Source: CAZBBC01 sp964489835 (GTDB lineage Bacteria > Calditrichota > Calditrichia > JAJRVZ01). Taken from it: 23,566 nt of DNA. Of this stretch, positions 1 through 8,385 are shown one piece after another; positions within the stretch are counted from its first letter, which is position 1; every line of letters starts with the position of its first letter. The notes beneath the pieces are model-generated. The model searched no databases. It was not told the DNA's origin and was given only the letters and a program-made list of their open reading frames with translations. The DNA lies in assembly GCA_964489835.1 (NCBI GenBank), contig CAZBBC010000061.1, positions 1 through 23,566 of the forward strand, written 5' to 3'. A program made the translations under genes and the position numbers.

Positions 1-394
1 ATGTTCTAATTAGAACGGCCAGAAGCCGTCGCTCACCTGAAGGGCGAGCACTAGGTTCTTTGTGTTTAATTTATAAAAGTATATAAAAATTTCTATACCA
101 TCGATATTCTCATAATAAGCTGTAATTTCAAAGGGAAAGGCAAATCCAAAAATTAATATTTCAAGTAAAACATCAAATTTGTATAATAAAATTAAAGTTT
201 TAGGTGAGAAATTAAACAAAAATCCTTTCGTATTTTTGTTATTTGTAATTTGATATTTTTTCGGATTTAGGATTTCATGTCGCACCAGTAGGTTGAAAAT
301 GTGCCTTCTGGCGTGCGGATCAGCCTGCCCCGTAAAACGGGGTCTATGACGCGGTTGGCTTCGCATTTTCTAATAAGGGATAAAAGATAAAAAG
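1..394. other. Intergenic region, no gene seen
   Basis: No convincing protein gene lies here; the open frames on the minus strand run out of or beside the tRNA and have no recognisable protein pattern. Two structures are visible. A perfect 14-bp palindrome (GTTCTAATTAGAAC) lies at 3-16, and a GC-rich hairpin (CCCCGT-AAA-ACGGGG) at 328-342. The hairpin is downstream of the tRNA in its reading direction, but no T-run follows it, so it is not a textbook terminator. The rest is AT-rich. Confidence 0.6.
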
Positions 395-467
395 AGCGAG
401 AGGCAGGATTCGAACCTACGGCCCCAACCTTGGAAAGGTTGCGCTCTACCAACTGAGCTACTCTCGC
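395..467 (-). tRNA. tRNA-Gly (anticodon UCC)
   Basis: Read on the minus strand this forms a full cloverleaf. The acceptor arms GCGAGAG (461-467) and CTCTCGC (396-402) pair perfectly and position 395 is the discriminator. The D arm contains AGCTCAGTTGGTAGAGC. The anticodon stem CAACC/GGTTG closes a seven-base loop TTTCCAA, placing UCC at positions 34-36. The T arm carries GGTTCGAATCC. UCC reads GGA/GGG glycine codons. CCA is not encoded after the discriminator, so it must be added by tRNA nucleotidyltransferase. It stands alone, with no second tRNA beside it in this window. Confidence 0.95.
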
Positions 468-482
468 TTATTATAAAGGAGG

Positions 483-528
483 GAGCGGCTTGACACGGAC
501 TGGTGTTGAAACTGTAATCAAGCCGCTC
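483..528 (+). promoter_or_regulatory. Sigma70-like promoter inside a perfect 11-bp inverted repeat
   Basis: TTGACA at 490-495 is followed, after exactly 17 bases, by TGTAAT at 513-518, a near-consensus vegetative promoter pointing right. Both boxes overlap a perfect 11-bp inverted repeat, GAGCGGCTTGA (483-493) and TCAAGCCGCTC (518-528). The geometry suggests an operator, or a hairpin in DNA or RNA. No T-run follows either arm, so a terminator is less likely. The start codon at 867 is about 340 bases away. The promoter call is inference from sequence alone. Confidence 0.35.
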
Positions 529-853
529 TTGAGGCAAAGATTGAGGGCGTCAACAACTGATTAAAGTATAGGTCACTGTCAGGTAGAAATATGTGACGGA
601 GATAACAATATTTAATTGAAAATTATAAGCAGTAAAGGAACCAATCGTTTGAAATTTTTTGCTGAAATATACAAACAGGTTGAATTGTCTAAGATATTGT
701 TATAAGTTTGAACCTTTTTGTCCCATAAATTAGATTTTTTTCTGTCTGATATTATTGGTACATTTATTGATGGCCGGTTAGACTGGTTGAATCATAGCTG
801 GTTATTTGACTCATTTAAAAAATTACAAAAGACTATCGTTCATTTAAATGTTT

Positions 854-859
854 AAGGAG
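854..859 (+). promoter_or_regulatory. Strong Shine-Dalgarno site (AAGGAG)
   Basis: AAGGAG lies seven bases before the ATG at 867, ideal spacing. It supports the very short gene at 867-962 as truly translated, and shows that this organism uses Shine-Dalgarno initiation. Confidence 0.75.
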
Positions 860-866
860 AGTTTTA

Positions 867-962
867 ATGCCCAGTGGTAAAAAACGAAAAAGAGCGAAAA
901 TGTCCACTCATAAGCGGAAAAAAAGACTTCGCAAGGACAGACATAAGAAAAAACCACGTTAA
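867..962 (+). CDS. Small basic COX24/AURKAIP1-domain ribosomal protein (31 aa)
   Basis: The product is 31 residues, begins MPSGKKRKR and is almost entirely Lys/Arg, with two His and a THKRKKRLRKDRHKKK core. This matches from memory the very short AURKAIP1/COX24-domain proteins of Bacteroidetes and relatives. These are related to mitochondrial mS38 and actinobacterial bS22, and I believe they are counted as ribosomal subunits. Such proteins bind rRNA in the ribosome. A strong Shine-Dalgarno seven bases upstream supports expression. It is the first gene of a plus-strand run with xseA 41 bases downstream. Codon use is dominated by AAA and CGN/AGA, as expected for a basic peptide. It is easily missed because of its size. 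Confidence 0.8.
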   Translation: MPSGKKRKRAKMSTHKRKKRLRKDRHKKKPR

Positions 963-1003
963 TATGTATAAGATATACCGGTAATCCGTAACCGTTTTTC
1001 TCT

Positions 1004-2200
1004 ATGGATATAAAAGTCTTTAGCGTCAGTGAAATAACGCGGCAAATTAAATTATTACTGGAAGATAGTTTTCCGGCTCTCTGGGTGGAAGGGGAAATAT
1101 CAAATTATAAACCGCACTATTCAGGCCATCTTTATTTTACACTAAAGGATGCTAATGCCCAGATCTCTTGTGTCATGTGGCGTTCGCGGGCAGGCGCTCT
1201 GTCTTTGCAAATTAATGATGGATTAAAGGTAAGAGTATATGGCACGTTGCGTCTGTATGAAAAAAACGGACGATACCAACTTGATTTGCTTCGTATTGAG
1301 GCAGCCGGTCTGGGCGATCTGCAAATACAATTTGAACAATTAAAGCAGCGGTTATTTGCAGAAGGATTATTTGATCCCGATAAAAAGAAAGCATTACCCA
1401 GATTTCCGCAAACAGTGGGCCTGATCACTTCCTCAACCGGTGCTGCTCTTCAGGATATTCTCTCTGTTGCCAGACGCCGTTCTCCATCGACAAAATTAGT
1501 TTTATACAGTGTAAAGGTACAGGGGGCAGGCTCAGCAGAAGAGATTGTTCAGGCGATTAATTTCTTTAATGTATCTTATCCGGTTGATGTTTTAATAGTA
1601 GGCAGGGGTGGAGGATCGCTGGAGGATCTTTGGTCCTTTAATGAAGAAATAGTCGGCAGAGCAATCTATCAATCAGAAATTCCGGTTGTTTCTGCCATCG
1701 GTCATGAAATTGATTTTACGATTGCCGATTTTGTCTCTGATGTTCGCGCACCAACGCCCTCGGTTGCGGCAGAAATTACGCTACCGGATGAAAACGATTT
1801 GCGACGATGGTTGTTGGAAATCTATCATAAACAACAAGTTAAAATAGGCGAGCGTATAGCCAAAATGAGATCTGATGTATTGAATATACAAAAGAGCTAC
1901 TCTTTCAGACGTCCAATGGATATTTTACAACGATATATTATGCAAATTGAAGATTTTACACAACGATTATCCCTGGCTGCCAATAACCGGCTGGTGGAAA
2001 ATCGACTGATCATCAATAATTTAAATAAACAACTAGAATCTATTAATCCTCATAATGTCCTTAGTCGTGGATTTTCTATGGTGTTTAAAGAGGATATACT
2101 TATTTCTTCTGTAAAAAAGGTTGAAGTTAATGATCAGGTTTCCGTGAAATTTAAGGATGGTAAAATTTGCACCATAATCACCGGAAAAAACAATGACTAA
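1004..2200 (+). CDS. xseA: Exodeoxyribonuclease VII large subunit
   Basis: XseA with XseB forms exonuclease VII, which degrades single-stranded DNA in both directions to oligonucleotides in the cytoplasm. At 398 residues it is slightly shorter than the E. coli protein. Residues 1-100 are the OB-fold DNA-binding region. The catalytic domain follows with VGLITSSTGAALQDI (138-152), GRGGGSLEDLWSFNEE (200-215) and AIGHEIDFTIADFVSDVRAPTPS (231-253). The residues corresponding to the proposed E. coli active site appear intact (D151, R201, H234, D237; correspondence from memory). A helical C-terminal stretch follows, as usual. The ATG at 1004 gives the normal N-terminus but has no clear ribosome binding site. 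The last 8 bases overlap xseB, so the two subunits are translationally coupled. Confidence 0.97.
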   Translation: MDIKVFSVSEITRQIKLLLEDSFPALWVEGEISNYKPHYSGHLYFTLKDANAQISCVMWRSRAGALSLQINDGLKVRVYGTLRLYEKNGRYQLDLLRIEAAGLGDLQIQFEQLKQRLFAEGLFDPDKKKALPRFPQTVGLITSSTGAALQDILSVARRRSPSTKLVLYSVKVQGAGSAEEIVQAINFFNVSYPVDVLIVGRGGGSLEDLWSFNEEIVGRAIYQSEIPVVSAIGHEIDFTIADFVSDVRAPTPSVAAEITLPDENDLRRWLLEIYHKQQVKIGERIAKMRSDVLNIQKSYSFRRPMDILQRYIMQIEDFTQRLSLAANNRLVENRLIINNLNKQLESINPHNVLSRGFSMVFKEDILISSVKKVEVNDQVSVKFKDGKICTIITGKNND

Positions 2201-2417
2201 AAAAAAATCATTTGAAGAAGCCGTGAATCGGCTGGATGCAATCGTTCTAGAACTGGAAAACAGCGAATTAAAATTAGATCATATGCTTCAATTATATGAA
2301 GAAGGTTCAGATTTGATTAAATATTGTTTGGCAAAATTGGATGATGTAGAAAATAAAATAAGTGTATTGAGTGCGGACAGTAATTCAACGTTTAAAGAAC
2401 AACCAATAAGCCAGTAA
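2193..2417 (+). CDS. xseB: Exodeoxyribonuclease VII small subunit
   Basis: A 74-residue all-helical protein, the usual size for XseB. It shows the family pattern FEEAVNRLDAIVLELENSELKLD followed by LYEEGSDLIKYCLAKLDDVENKI. It binds the large subunit and is needed for exonuclease VII activity. The start codon lies inside the 3' end of xseA in another frame (8-base overlap), the common arrangement of these genes, and no separate ribosome binding site is apparent. nadK follows 26 bases later. The final 15 residues are polar and probably unstructured. Confidence 0.95.
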   Translation: MTKKKSFEEAVNRLDAIVLELENSELKLDHMLQLYEEGSDLIKYCLAKLDDVENKISVLSADSNSTFKEQPISQ

Positions 2418-2443
2418 TTGAACGATCAATACAGGTAGAGACC

Positions 2444-3334
2444 ATGAAATATGTAGGTATACTTGCCAATATAAACAAACCAATCATAAAACAAGTCCTT
2501 CATGAATTTTTTAAAAAAGTCAAAAATAGCAAATATATTTACCAGTTGCCTGAATCTATTTGTGAACTTTTGCCGAAAATCCCCAAACATATCAAGGTGC
2601 TCAGTGAACGTGAATTACTAGATTCCAGTCAATTAATTCTTTCCTTTGGTGGTGATGGTACAATATTGCGAAATGCCAGATTAGTTGGGTCCCGTGAAAC
2701 ACCTATTATTGGGATTAATTTGGGGGGATTAGGGTTTCTGACCGCTTCATCGGTGGAGATTGCTGATACACATGTTGATGAGTTCTTTGAAGGGCAGCTC
2801 GATGTCGAAACGCGATCGGTTTTAAAGGTTAAAATTGAAGGGGAAGATACTTTCCACTATTTTTTAAATGATCTGGTCGTGGATAAAGCAGGTTTTTCTC
2901 GCTTAATAAAGATAACCACCCATATTGAAAAACGATTGTTGAACTCATACTTTGCTGACGGGTTAATCATATCCACGCCCACCGGCTCAACCGCATATTC
3001 ATTGGCAAATGGTGGTCCGATTGTTGTCCCTCTGACCAATGCCTTTATTATAAATCCAATCTGTCCCCATACTTTAAGTAATCGACCCATTGTAATTTCG
3101 GATCATGCAAAAATCAGTCTGGTTGTGGAAAGTGAACATAAAATATTTAATGTTTATGGTGATGGAAAAACTATCGGTACTTATTTGCAGGGAACAACGG
3201 TTAGTTTACAAAAAGCGGAATATAATGTGCATCTCGTGCAAGTACCGGAACAGGAGTTCTATACGATAATACGCGAAAAATTGGGGTGGGGCGAGGACTT
3301 CCGGGAAAAAAACAGACAAAAAGGGAACAATTAA
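2444..3334 (+). CDS. nadK: NAD kinase (ATP-NAD kinase, diacylglycerol-kinase fold)
   Basis: Phosphorylates NAD+ to NADP+ and so sets the cytoplasmic NADP(H) pool. It has 296 residues, normal for the family. The hallmark GGDGT motif is at 69-73, followed by the glycine-rich INLGGLGFLT (91-100). The second conserved block has ND for the usual NE (FLNDLVVDKAG), then DGLIISTPTGSTAYSLANGGPIV, and IDs continue with PICPHTLSNRPIV. All key family elements are present. Upstream of the ATG there is only a weak purine stretch (AGGTAGAG). It is the last gene of the plus-strand run, and 84 bases separate it from the convergent GWxTD gene. No clear terminator hairpin is visible there. Confidence 0.96.
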   Translation: MKYVGILANINKPIIKQVLHEFFKKVKNSKYIYQLPESICELLPKIPKHIKVLSERELLDSSQLILSFGGDGTILRNARLVGSRETPIIGINLGGLGFLTASSVEIADTHVDEFFEGQLDVETRSVLKVKIEGEDTFHYFLNDLVVDKAGFSRLIKITTHIEKRLLNSYFADGLIISTPTGSTAYSLANGGPIVVPLTNAFIINPICPHTLSNRPIVISDHAKISLVVESEHKIFNVYGDGKTIGTYLQGTTVSLQKAEYNVHLVQVPEQEFYTIIREKLGWGEDFREKNRQKGNN

Positions 3335-3418
3335 TATTTCTTTACATTTGATTCATTGATGATCAGATGGCATCCTACCAATTAAATTAAAAGACTCCCC
3401 GACAATCGATGAAAAAAA

Positions 3419-4849
3419 TTAATAATTATTAAATCCACCACCCATATCAAAATCGGTCTGTTCTGCTCCTATTCGTTGCCGCCAGTTAGGATCTTTTATT
3501 TCATTACGATAATTTGAATGTATTAATTCAAAATTGCCATGACCGGTTTCATCGGCAAAAACGAAATGTGCACCTCCTTCAAGAGAATAATAATACCATA
3601 TTTGATAAGGTACAGAATTTATTGAACTTGGGTGCCGGTCTATTTCGTCAGGCTTCCCGTATATCAGGATCACACGTCCCTGGTCGGTTCGCCATCCCTC
3701 TTTGAAAGAGCTTTCAAAATTAGTATTAGCAAATTGCAGATTCTCGAAATATGTTTTCTTATACTTATTTACCGAATTGGCAGGATCGGGATCACGTCGC
3801 TTCCAGAATTCAGCTATAAATTTTTTCATCCCGTCGATCTCAGTGATTCCATTGAATATATCCTGTTCCTGTCTGGTAGCTATATAAGACACTTTCTGAA
3901 ATTCATCTACTAATTGATCCTTGGTATAATTCATATATTCTTCATATCCCTCTAATCGTGCTTTTTCCTGGGCATTGGATGATTGCATGGTGGGTTTATA
4001 GATGCGAAATTTTTTGCGAACAAGAGATTTGCTACCACTTTGCATATCCTTTATCTCAAAATTCAGATAATAGTCATTAGAAGCTAACGTGATTATGTTT
4101 GTTCCGGCTGCTTCGGCAGCTGTTTTAGAAGTACTTGATTTTATTTTTTCCGGAAAATCTCTTACCCGTCGCCCGTCCAAATCGGAAATAGAATAGTGAT
4201 AAGAATAATGGTTATTCGAGTCTTTATCCAAATGCAGATTATATAACTCAAAATAAAAGTAAAGGATTGGTTGACTGAGACCAAAAGTTCTTGAAGGATT
4301 CGGATAAATTTCAAGATTATTTTTATTACTAAAATTTGAAGCTACATCCGTTTTATTTATTTTGGTCGAAAGTTGAATATCACTCACCATGAATTCCTGT
4401 CCATATTCAGGTATCTCAAGAGCGAGAGAATATTCTCCTTTTTTTTGCGAAATATCATCACTAATCAAAGCAACAAGATCATATTCTCCAGGATCCAGTT
4501 CGAAGGCAAAAACATCCATGAACTGATTATTCGTATTTGACTGATTTTCAGCATTTAAGGTGTTTTTATAGTGTCTCTCCGTTTGTTGTATAAGCGAATC
4601 ATCCTGAAAAATTTTGATGGTGTGGGCAAAATGGGCAGTGGTTGAAGAATCTTCATTTTGATATGTCAGATCGTTCTGATAAATAGACAAATATACTTCT
4701 GTGTACGTTTTACCGGGATTACCAGCAAAGGTTGCAAAATCTGCGTTGAGGGGGAAAAAGTTTAATTGAGCAATGGCGTTGCAAGTAAGTAGCAAAAAAA
4801 TAGAAGAGAAAAGTACTTGTATTGCATTTCTCATAACATACCTCTTCAA
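3419..4849 (-). CDS. Secreted GWxTD-domain protein
   Basis: The 476-residue protein starts with a basic, hydrophobic Sec signal (residues 1-28, ending near NAIAQ). The middle is beta-rich, probably Ig-like strands. The C-terminal part holds the name-giving motif GWRTDQGRVILIYGKPDEID at 385-404, then YQIWYY and a glycine-rich tail. GWxTD proteins are typical of FCB-group phyla such as Calditrichota, KSB1 and Marinimicrobia; their function is not established, though they are exported. A putative ribosome binding site (AGAGGT) precedes the ATG. The start codon is only 3 bases after the smc stop, so it is probably translated from the smc message. It is the last gene of a six-gene minus-strand operon. 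Confidence 0.88.
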   Translation of the reverse strand: MKRYVMRNAIQVLFSSIFLLLTCNAIAQLNFFPLNADFATFAGNPGKTYTEVYLSIYQNDLTYQNEDSSTTAHFAHTIKIFQDDSLIQQTERHYKNTLNAENQSNTNNQFMDVFAFELDPGEYDLVALISDDISQKKGEYSLALEIPEYGQEFMVSDIQLSTKINKTDVASNFSNKNNLEIYPNPSRTFGLSQPILYFYFELYNLHLDKDSNNHYSYHYSISDLDGRRVRDFPEKIKSSTSKTAAEAAGTNIITLASNDYYLNFEIKDMQSGSKSLVRKKFRIYKPTMQSSNAQEKARLEGYEEYMNYTKDQLVDEFQKVSYIATRQEQDIFNGITEIDGMKKFIAEFWKRRDPDPANSVNKYKKTYFENLQFANTNFESSFKEGWRTDQGRVILIYGKPDEIDRHPSSINSVPYQIWYYYSLEGGAHFVFADETGHGNFELIHSNYRNEIKDPNWRQRIGAEQTDFDMGGGFNNY

Positions 4850-4852
4850 ATT

Positions 4853-7800
4853 TTAATTAAATTTTACCGATACCAGTTTTGAAAGTCCTTCTTCTTCCAT
4901 AGTGACCCCATAAAGTGTATTGGCTGATTCCATAGTTCTTTTATTGTGTGTCACTACAATAAATTGGGTATCAGAAGAAAAGTCAAGTAAGGCTTTGGTA
5001 AATCTTCCGATATTCACGTCATCCAGAGGTGCATCGATTTCGTCAAGGATACAAAATGGGCTTGGTTTTACCAAATATATCGAGAAGAGAAGAGAAATAG
5101 CTGTTAGTGTTTTTTCACCGCCGGATAACAAGCTAATTGTCTGCATTCTTTTGCCTTTAGGTCGTACCAGAATTTCAATATTGGCTTCCAAAGGATCAGA
5201 ATTTTCTTCCATACGCAGGGTTCCTTCACCGTTAATAAAAAAGGTGGCAAAGACTTTTTCAAAGTTTTCTTTAATCCTATTAAATGTTTCGGTAAACAGA
5301 TTGTTCGCAGTAATATTAATTTTATTGATTGTTTCTAATAGTGATTTCTCAGCATCTTTAAGATCGCTGAATTGCTTGTTGTAGAACTTAAGTCTCTCAC
5401 TCTCTCGTTCATATTCACTGACGGCCAGGGGATTTACCTGTCCCATCTGTTTAATTTTATATTTAAGGGTTTCGATTTGCTGTTCACTCTCTTCAACCTT
5501 TAAACCATCATAGGAAATTCCAATCGAAATGTCTTCATTGTAGTCTTCACGAATACGATCTTTAATTGCTAATGATTTCATTTCGTTTTCCTGAATCTTC
5601 AATTCTAACTGCTGAGTACGTTCTAATGATGAATCGTGCTGCTTTCGGTATTTTTTGATCTGATTTTCAAGATTTAGAATTTTATCTTTAACCTCATGAT
5701 AATCCTGCTCAAATTTTGTTTTTTCGTTCTCGATCGTGTCATGTTCTTCCAGGGTCTGACTCTGAATTTTCTCCCAATTCTCTAAATCACTGTTAATCTG
5801 ATTCTGTTCATTTTCCATGTTTGTGATTTCGATGGTTCTTCTTTTATGGAGCTGGTTTAAATCTGATATATCTGTTTTAATGCGGGTAATTTCTGTTTCA
5901 ATATTTGACCTGTTGTTAGCCGCCTTTATCAGCTGGACATTTAGGTTCTTAACAATTTCTCCTTTTTCCTGAACTGTCAATTCTTCGCCGGCATATTTTT
6001 CATTTAATTTTGAAATGTCTATTTCCAGCGCCTTTAAACGCCCATCCATCTCTTTAAGGATACTTTCACTCTTAGCAATGTCTTTTTCAAGTAGGGAGAG
6101 CAGGGAAACTGTTTCCTCTTTATTATTTTCACTCTTTTTAATATTCTCTGTGTAATTCAATTTTTGAACCTGGATTTCCGTTTCATTCCTGTCAAAATCT
6201 CTGAGTATATCACTAACAAGTTCTATATCCTTTTTAACTGTATAAACTTCTTTCTCAATACTTTCTTCTTGTTTTAAGAGGCCGGCTTTATACTGCTCAT
6301 TTTTTTCAATATTTTTTTTCAGAATGTCTATATGCTTCTTTATTTTCTCAATCTGTTCTTTCCGGCCTATCAGTGAAGACCCAGTGTCTTTTTTCTGACC
6401 ACCTGAAATAGCCTGAAATTCAGTAATACTCTCGCCCTTAACAGTAACATACTTTATTCCCTGATTTTTCTCAGAAGCATGTAGAGCATCCTGCAAGGTT
6501 TCGACGACTATAACATCTCCCAATAATAGATGTATGATGGTTTCATATTCCTGATCGCAAGATACATGATTGGCCAGAGAATTTCCCATTGAAAATTTAT
6601 CAGACCTGGATTTGATATTTTTTATCCGTTCGAGTGGGATAATGGTTGTTCGTCCTAGCTTTTTATTATCAACGTGCCTGAGGATGTTCTGAGCAGTATC
6701 TACTTTATCGACAATTAAATAATTTATGGCATCTCCCAATGCAACTTCAACTGCTAATGCGTATTTTCCCTCGACATTGATAACATCAGAGATGGGGCCA
6801 TGAATACCGGGATATTCATTTCTGTTCATCATCAGGGTACGGGTGCTTTCAAGATGTCCCTGATAATTAGAAATAATATCTTTATAAAAAGTTAACTGTG
6901 TTTCCAGGCTTTCCGTTTGATGTGTATATTTTTTAACCTCATCTTCAAGCGATATGATCTCCTGGTGAAGGCTGTGTTTTTTCTGTTCGAGCAGATTTAC
7001 TTTTTGCTCGAGTTTATTTTTAGCTTCTTCTTTTTTCTTTCTAGTATTGTTTAATTCCACTAATTTTTTCTCGAGCTGGCTATTAGCCTCGGTAAGGGAA
7101 TCATTTTCAATGCTGTAAGATTCAATTTGTTCTTTATTCCATGATAGCTGATATTTTTTTTGTTGGGAGATCTCTCTTTCAGCGTGAACTTTATTTAACT
7201 GATCCTTGTATGATTGGTTCAGCGAATCGAGGGTAATTTTTTCTTTTTTTAAGTTATTTACCAGGATCTGGAAATCTTTTTCATTTTGAATATATTCTGA
7301 TTCCAAAACTCCGAAGTCGGCAGAAGCGGTCTCCAAAAATTTGTTTTTTTCTTCCAATTTTCCTGTAAGTACCTTAACCTTATCGTTGATCTCCTCTATA
7401 TCACTGGTATTACGCAGAATGTTATCCATCAGGCTTCTGGAACGTGTGTGGGCGATTGCGTTATCTTCTTTTATCTGGTGCAACTTTTCATCCCGTGCAT
7501 GCAATTGCCGGGAAAATTCGCCGATTTTCTGTTCGCATTGGATAAGTTCTCTTTTGTATTCTTCCAGAATTGCCTCTTCCAGTGTTATTTGTTGACTGGC
7601 ATCTTCTTTTATCAGACTAATTTCAGCCAAAGTTTTTCGTAGAGGCTCGGCTTCATCGTTATACTGTGCATAGTGATAACGGGCAAGATCGATTTCCAAC
7701 TTTTTTAGTTTTTCCTGAAACTCCAGATACTTACGGGCTTTACCAACCTGCCGTGAAAGACTATTCACATTTCGGGTAATCTCTGATATGATATCCTCAA

Positions 7801-8371
7801 TCCGGCTCATGTCCTGATGTGTTGATTCCAATTTTCTTAAAGCAGACCTGCGCCGGGTTTTATATTTGGTAACACCGGCGGCCTCTTCAAATAAATGCCG
7901 GCGCTCGAATGGATTTTCACTGATGATACTCTCAATCATACTCAATTCAATGACCGAGTAAGAATTGGCACCCATACCTGTATCCATAAACAGGTCGTGG
8001 ATGTCTTTTAAACGACAGGGACTTTGATTGATAAAATATTGACTTTCTCCTGATCGATAAAGACGACGTGAAATCATTACGTCTGTATATTCACTTGCGA
8101 GTACATTTTTATTATTATGTACTGTCAATGAAACCTCTGCCATACTCAGCGGTCGGCTGTCTTTAGTGCCATTAAAGATTACGCTCTCCATGCGGTCTGT
8201 TCGCAATGCTGAGACTTTTTGTTCACCCAATACCCACCGGATAGCATCAACAATGTTTGATTTTCCGGATCCGTTAGGTCCGATAACACATGAAATACCG
8301 TCACTAAATTTTAATTTGGTCTTATTCGCAAAAGATTTAAAGCCTTGTAGTTCAAGTTTAGATAGATACAT
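4853..8371 (-). CDS. smc: Chromosome segregation SMC ATPase
   Basis: A 1172-residue SMC protein of standard length, the core of bacterial condensin, which loads with ScpA/ScpB and organises and segregates the chromosome. Walker A is GPNGSGKS (31-38) followed by IVDAIRWVLGEQ. Long coiled coils flank a hinge at roughly 520-680, which includes YPGIHGPISDVI. The ABC signature LLSGGEKTLT is at 1081-1090 and Walker B FCILDEIDAPLDD at 1106-1118, with a downstream H-loop (VVTHNK). All ATPase elements are intact. AGGAG sits a few bases upstream of the ATG at 8371. The gene is 14 bases after the GH2-like gene and 3 bases before the GWxTD gene. scpA and scpB are not in this window. Confidence 0.97.
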   Translation of the reverse strand: MYLSKLELQGFKSFANKTKLKFSDGISCVIGPNGSGKSNIVDAIRWVLGEQKVSALRTDRMESVIFNGTKDSRPLSMAEVSLTVHNNKNVLASEYTDVMISRRLYRSGESQYFINQSPCRLKDIHDLFMDTGMGANSYSVIELSMIESIISENPFERRHLFEEAAGVTKYKTRRRSALRKLESTHQDMSRIEDIISEITRNVNSLSRQVGKARKYLEFQEKLKKLEIDLARYHYAQYNDEAEPLRKTLAEISLIKEDASQQITLEEAILEEYKRELIQCEQKIGEFSRQLHARDEKLHQIKEDNAIAHTRSRSLMDNILRNTSDIEEINDKVKVLTGKLEEKNKFLETASADFGVLESEYIQNEKDFQILVNNLKKEKITLDSLNQSYKDQLNKVHAEREISQQKKYQLSWNKEQIESYSIENDSLTEANSQLEKKLVELNNTRKKKEEAKNKLEQKVNLLEQKKHSLHQEIISLEDEVKKYTHQTESLETQLTFYKDIISNYQGHLESTRTLMMNRNEYPGIHGPISDVINVEGKYALAVEVALGDAINYLIVDKVDTAQNILRHVDNKKLGRTTIIPLERIKNIKSRSDKFSMGNSLANHVSCDQEYETIIHLLLGDVIVVETLQDALHASEKNQGIKYVTVKGESITEFQAISGGQKKDTGSSLIGRKEQIEKIKKHIDILKKNIEKNEQYKAGLLKQEESIEKEVYTVKKDIELVSDILRDFDRNETEIQVQKLNYTENIKKSENNKEETVSLLSLLEKDIAKSESILKEMDGRLKALEIDISKLNEKYAGEELTVQEKGEIVKNLNVQLIKAANNRSNIETEITRIKTDISDLNQLHKRRTIEITNMENEQNQINSDLENWEKIQSQTLEEHDTIENEKTKFEQDYHEVKDKILNLENQIKKYRKQHDSSLERTQQLELKIQENEMKSLAIKDRIREDYNEDISIGISYDGLKVEESEQQIETLKYKIKQMGQVNPLAVSEYERESERLKFYNKQFSDLKDAEKSLLETINKINITANNLFTETFNRIKENFEKVFATFFINGEGTLRMEENSDPLEANIEILVRPKGKRMQTISLLSGGEKTLTAISLLFSIYLVKPSPFCILDEIDAPLDDVNIGRFTKALLDFSSDTQFIVVTHNKRTMESANTLYGVTMEEEGLSKLVSVKFN

Positions 8372-8385
8372 CTCACTCCTGATAG

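Larger units (their letters stand above)
468..866. other. Intergenic leader between tRNA-Gly and the xse operon
   Basis: About 400 bases without a supportable gene. The first part holds the inverted repeat and promoter-like sequence listed separately at 483-528. A weak imperfect hairpin (GTCAC...GTGAC) lies around 572-596. The remainder is AT-rich and ends in the strong ribosome binding site of the small gene at 867. It may be a long 5' untranslated leader or hold an unrecognised small RNA; I see no known RNA family. Confidence 0.5.

Noticed and set aside
328..342. Rho-independent terminator for the tRNA
   Set aside because: The hairpin is good but no T-run follows it in the tRNA's direction, and it lies more than 50 bases from the tRNA end.
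10..366. 118-codon open frame on the minus strand
   Set aside because: No domain pattern, no ribosome binding site, and odd composition (His/Arg-rich then Phe/Ile-rich) that follows base composition; the region looks intergenic.
267..452. 61-codon minus frame starting inside the tRNA
   Set aside because: Its first residues (VERNLSKVGAVGSNPAS) are the usual false translation of a tRNA gene.
4920..5384. 154-codon plus-strand frame
   Set aside because: It is antisense to the conserved C-terminal ATPase part of smc, whose frame is certain.
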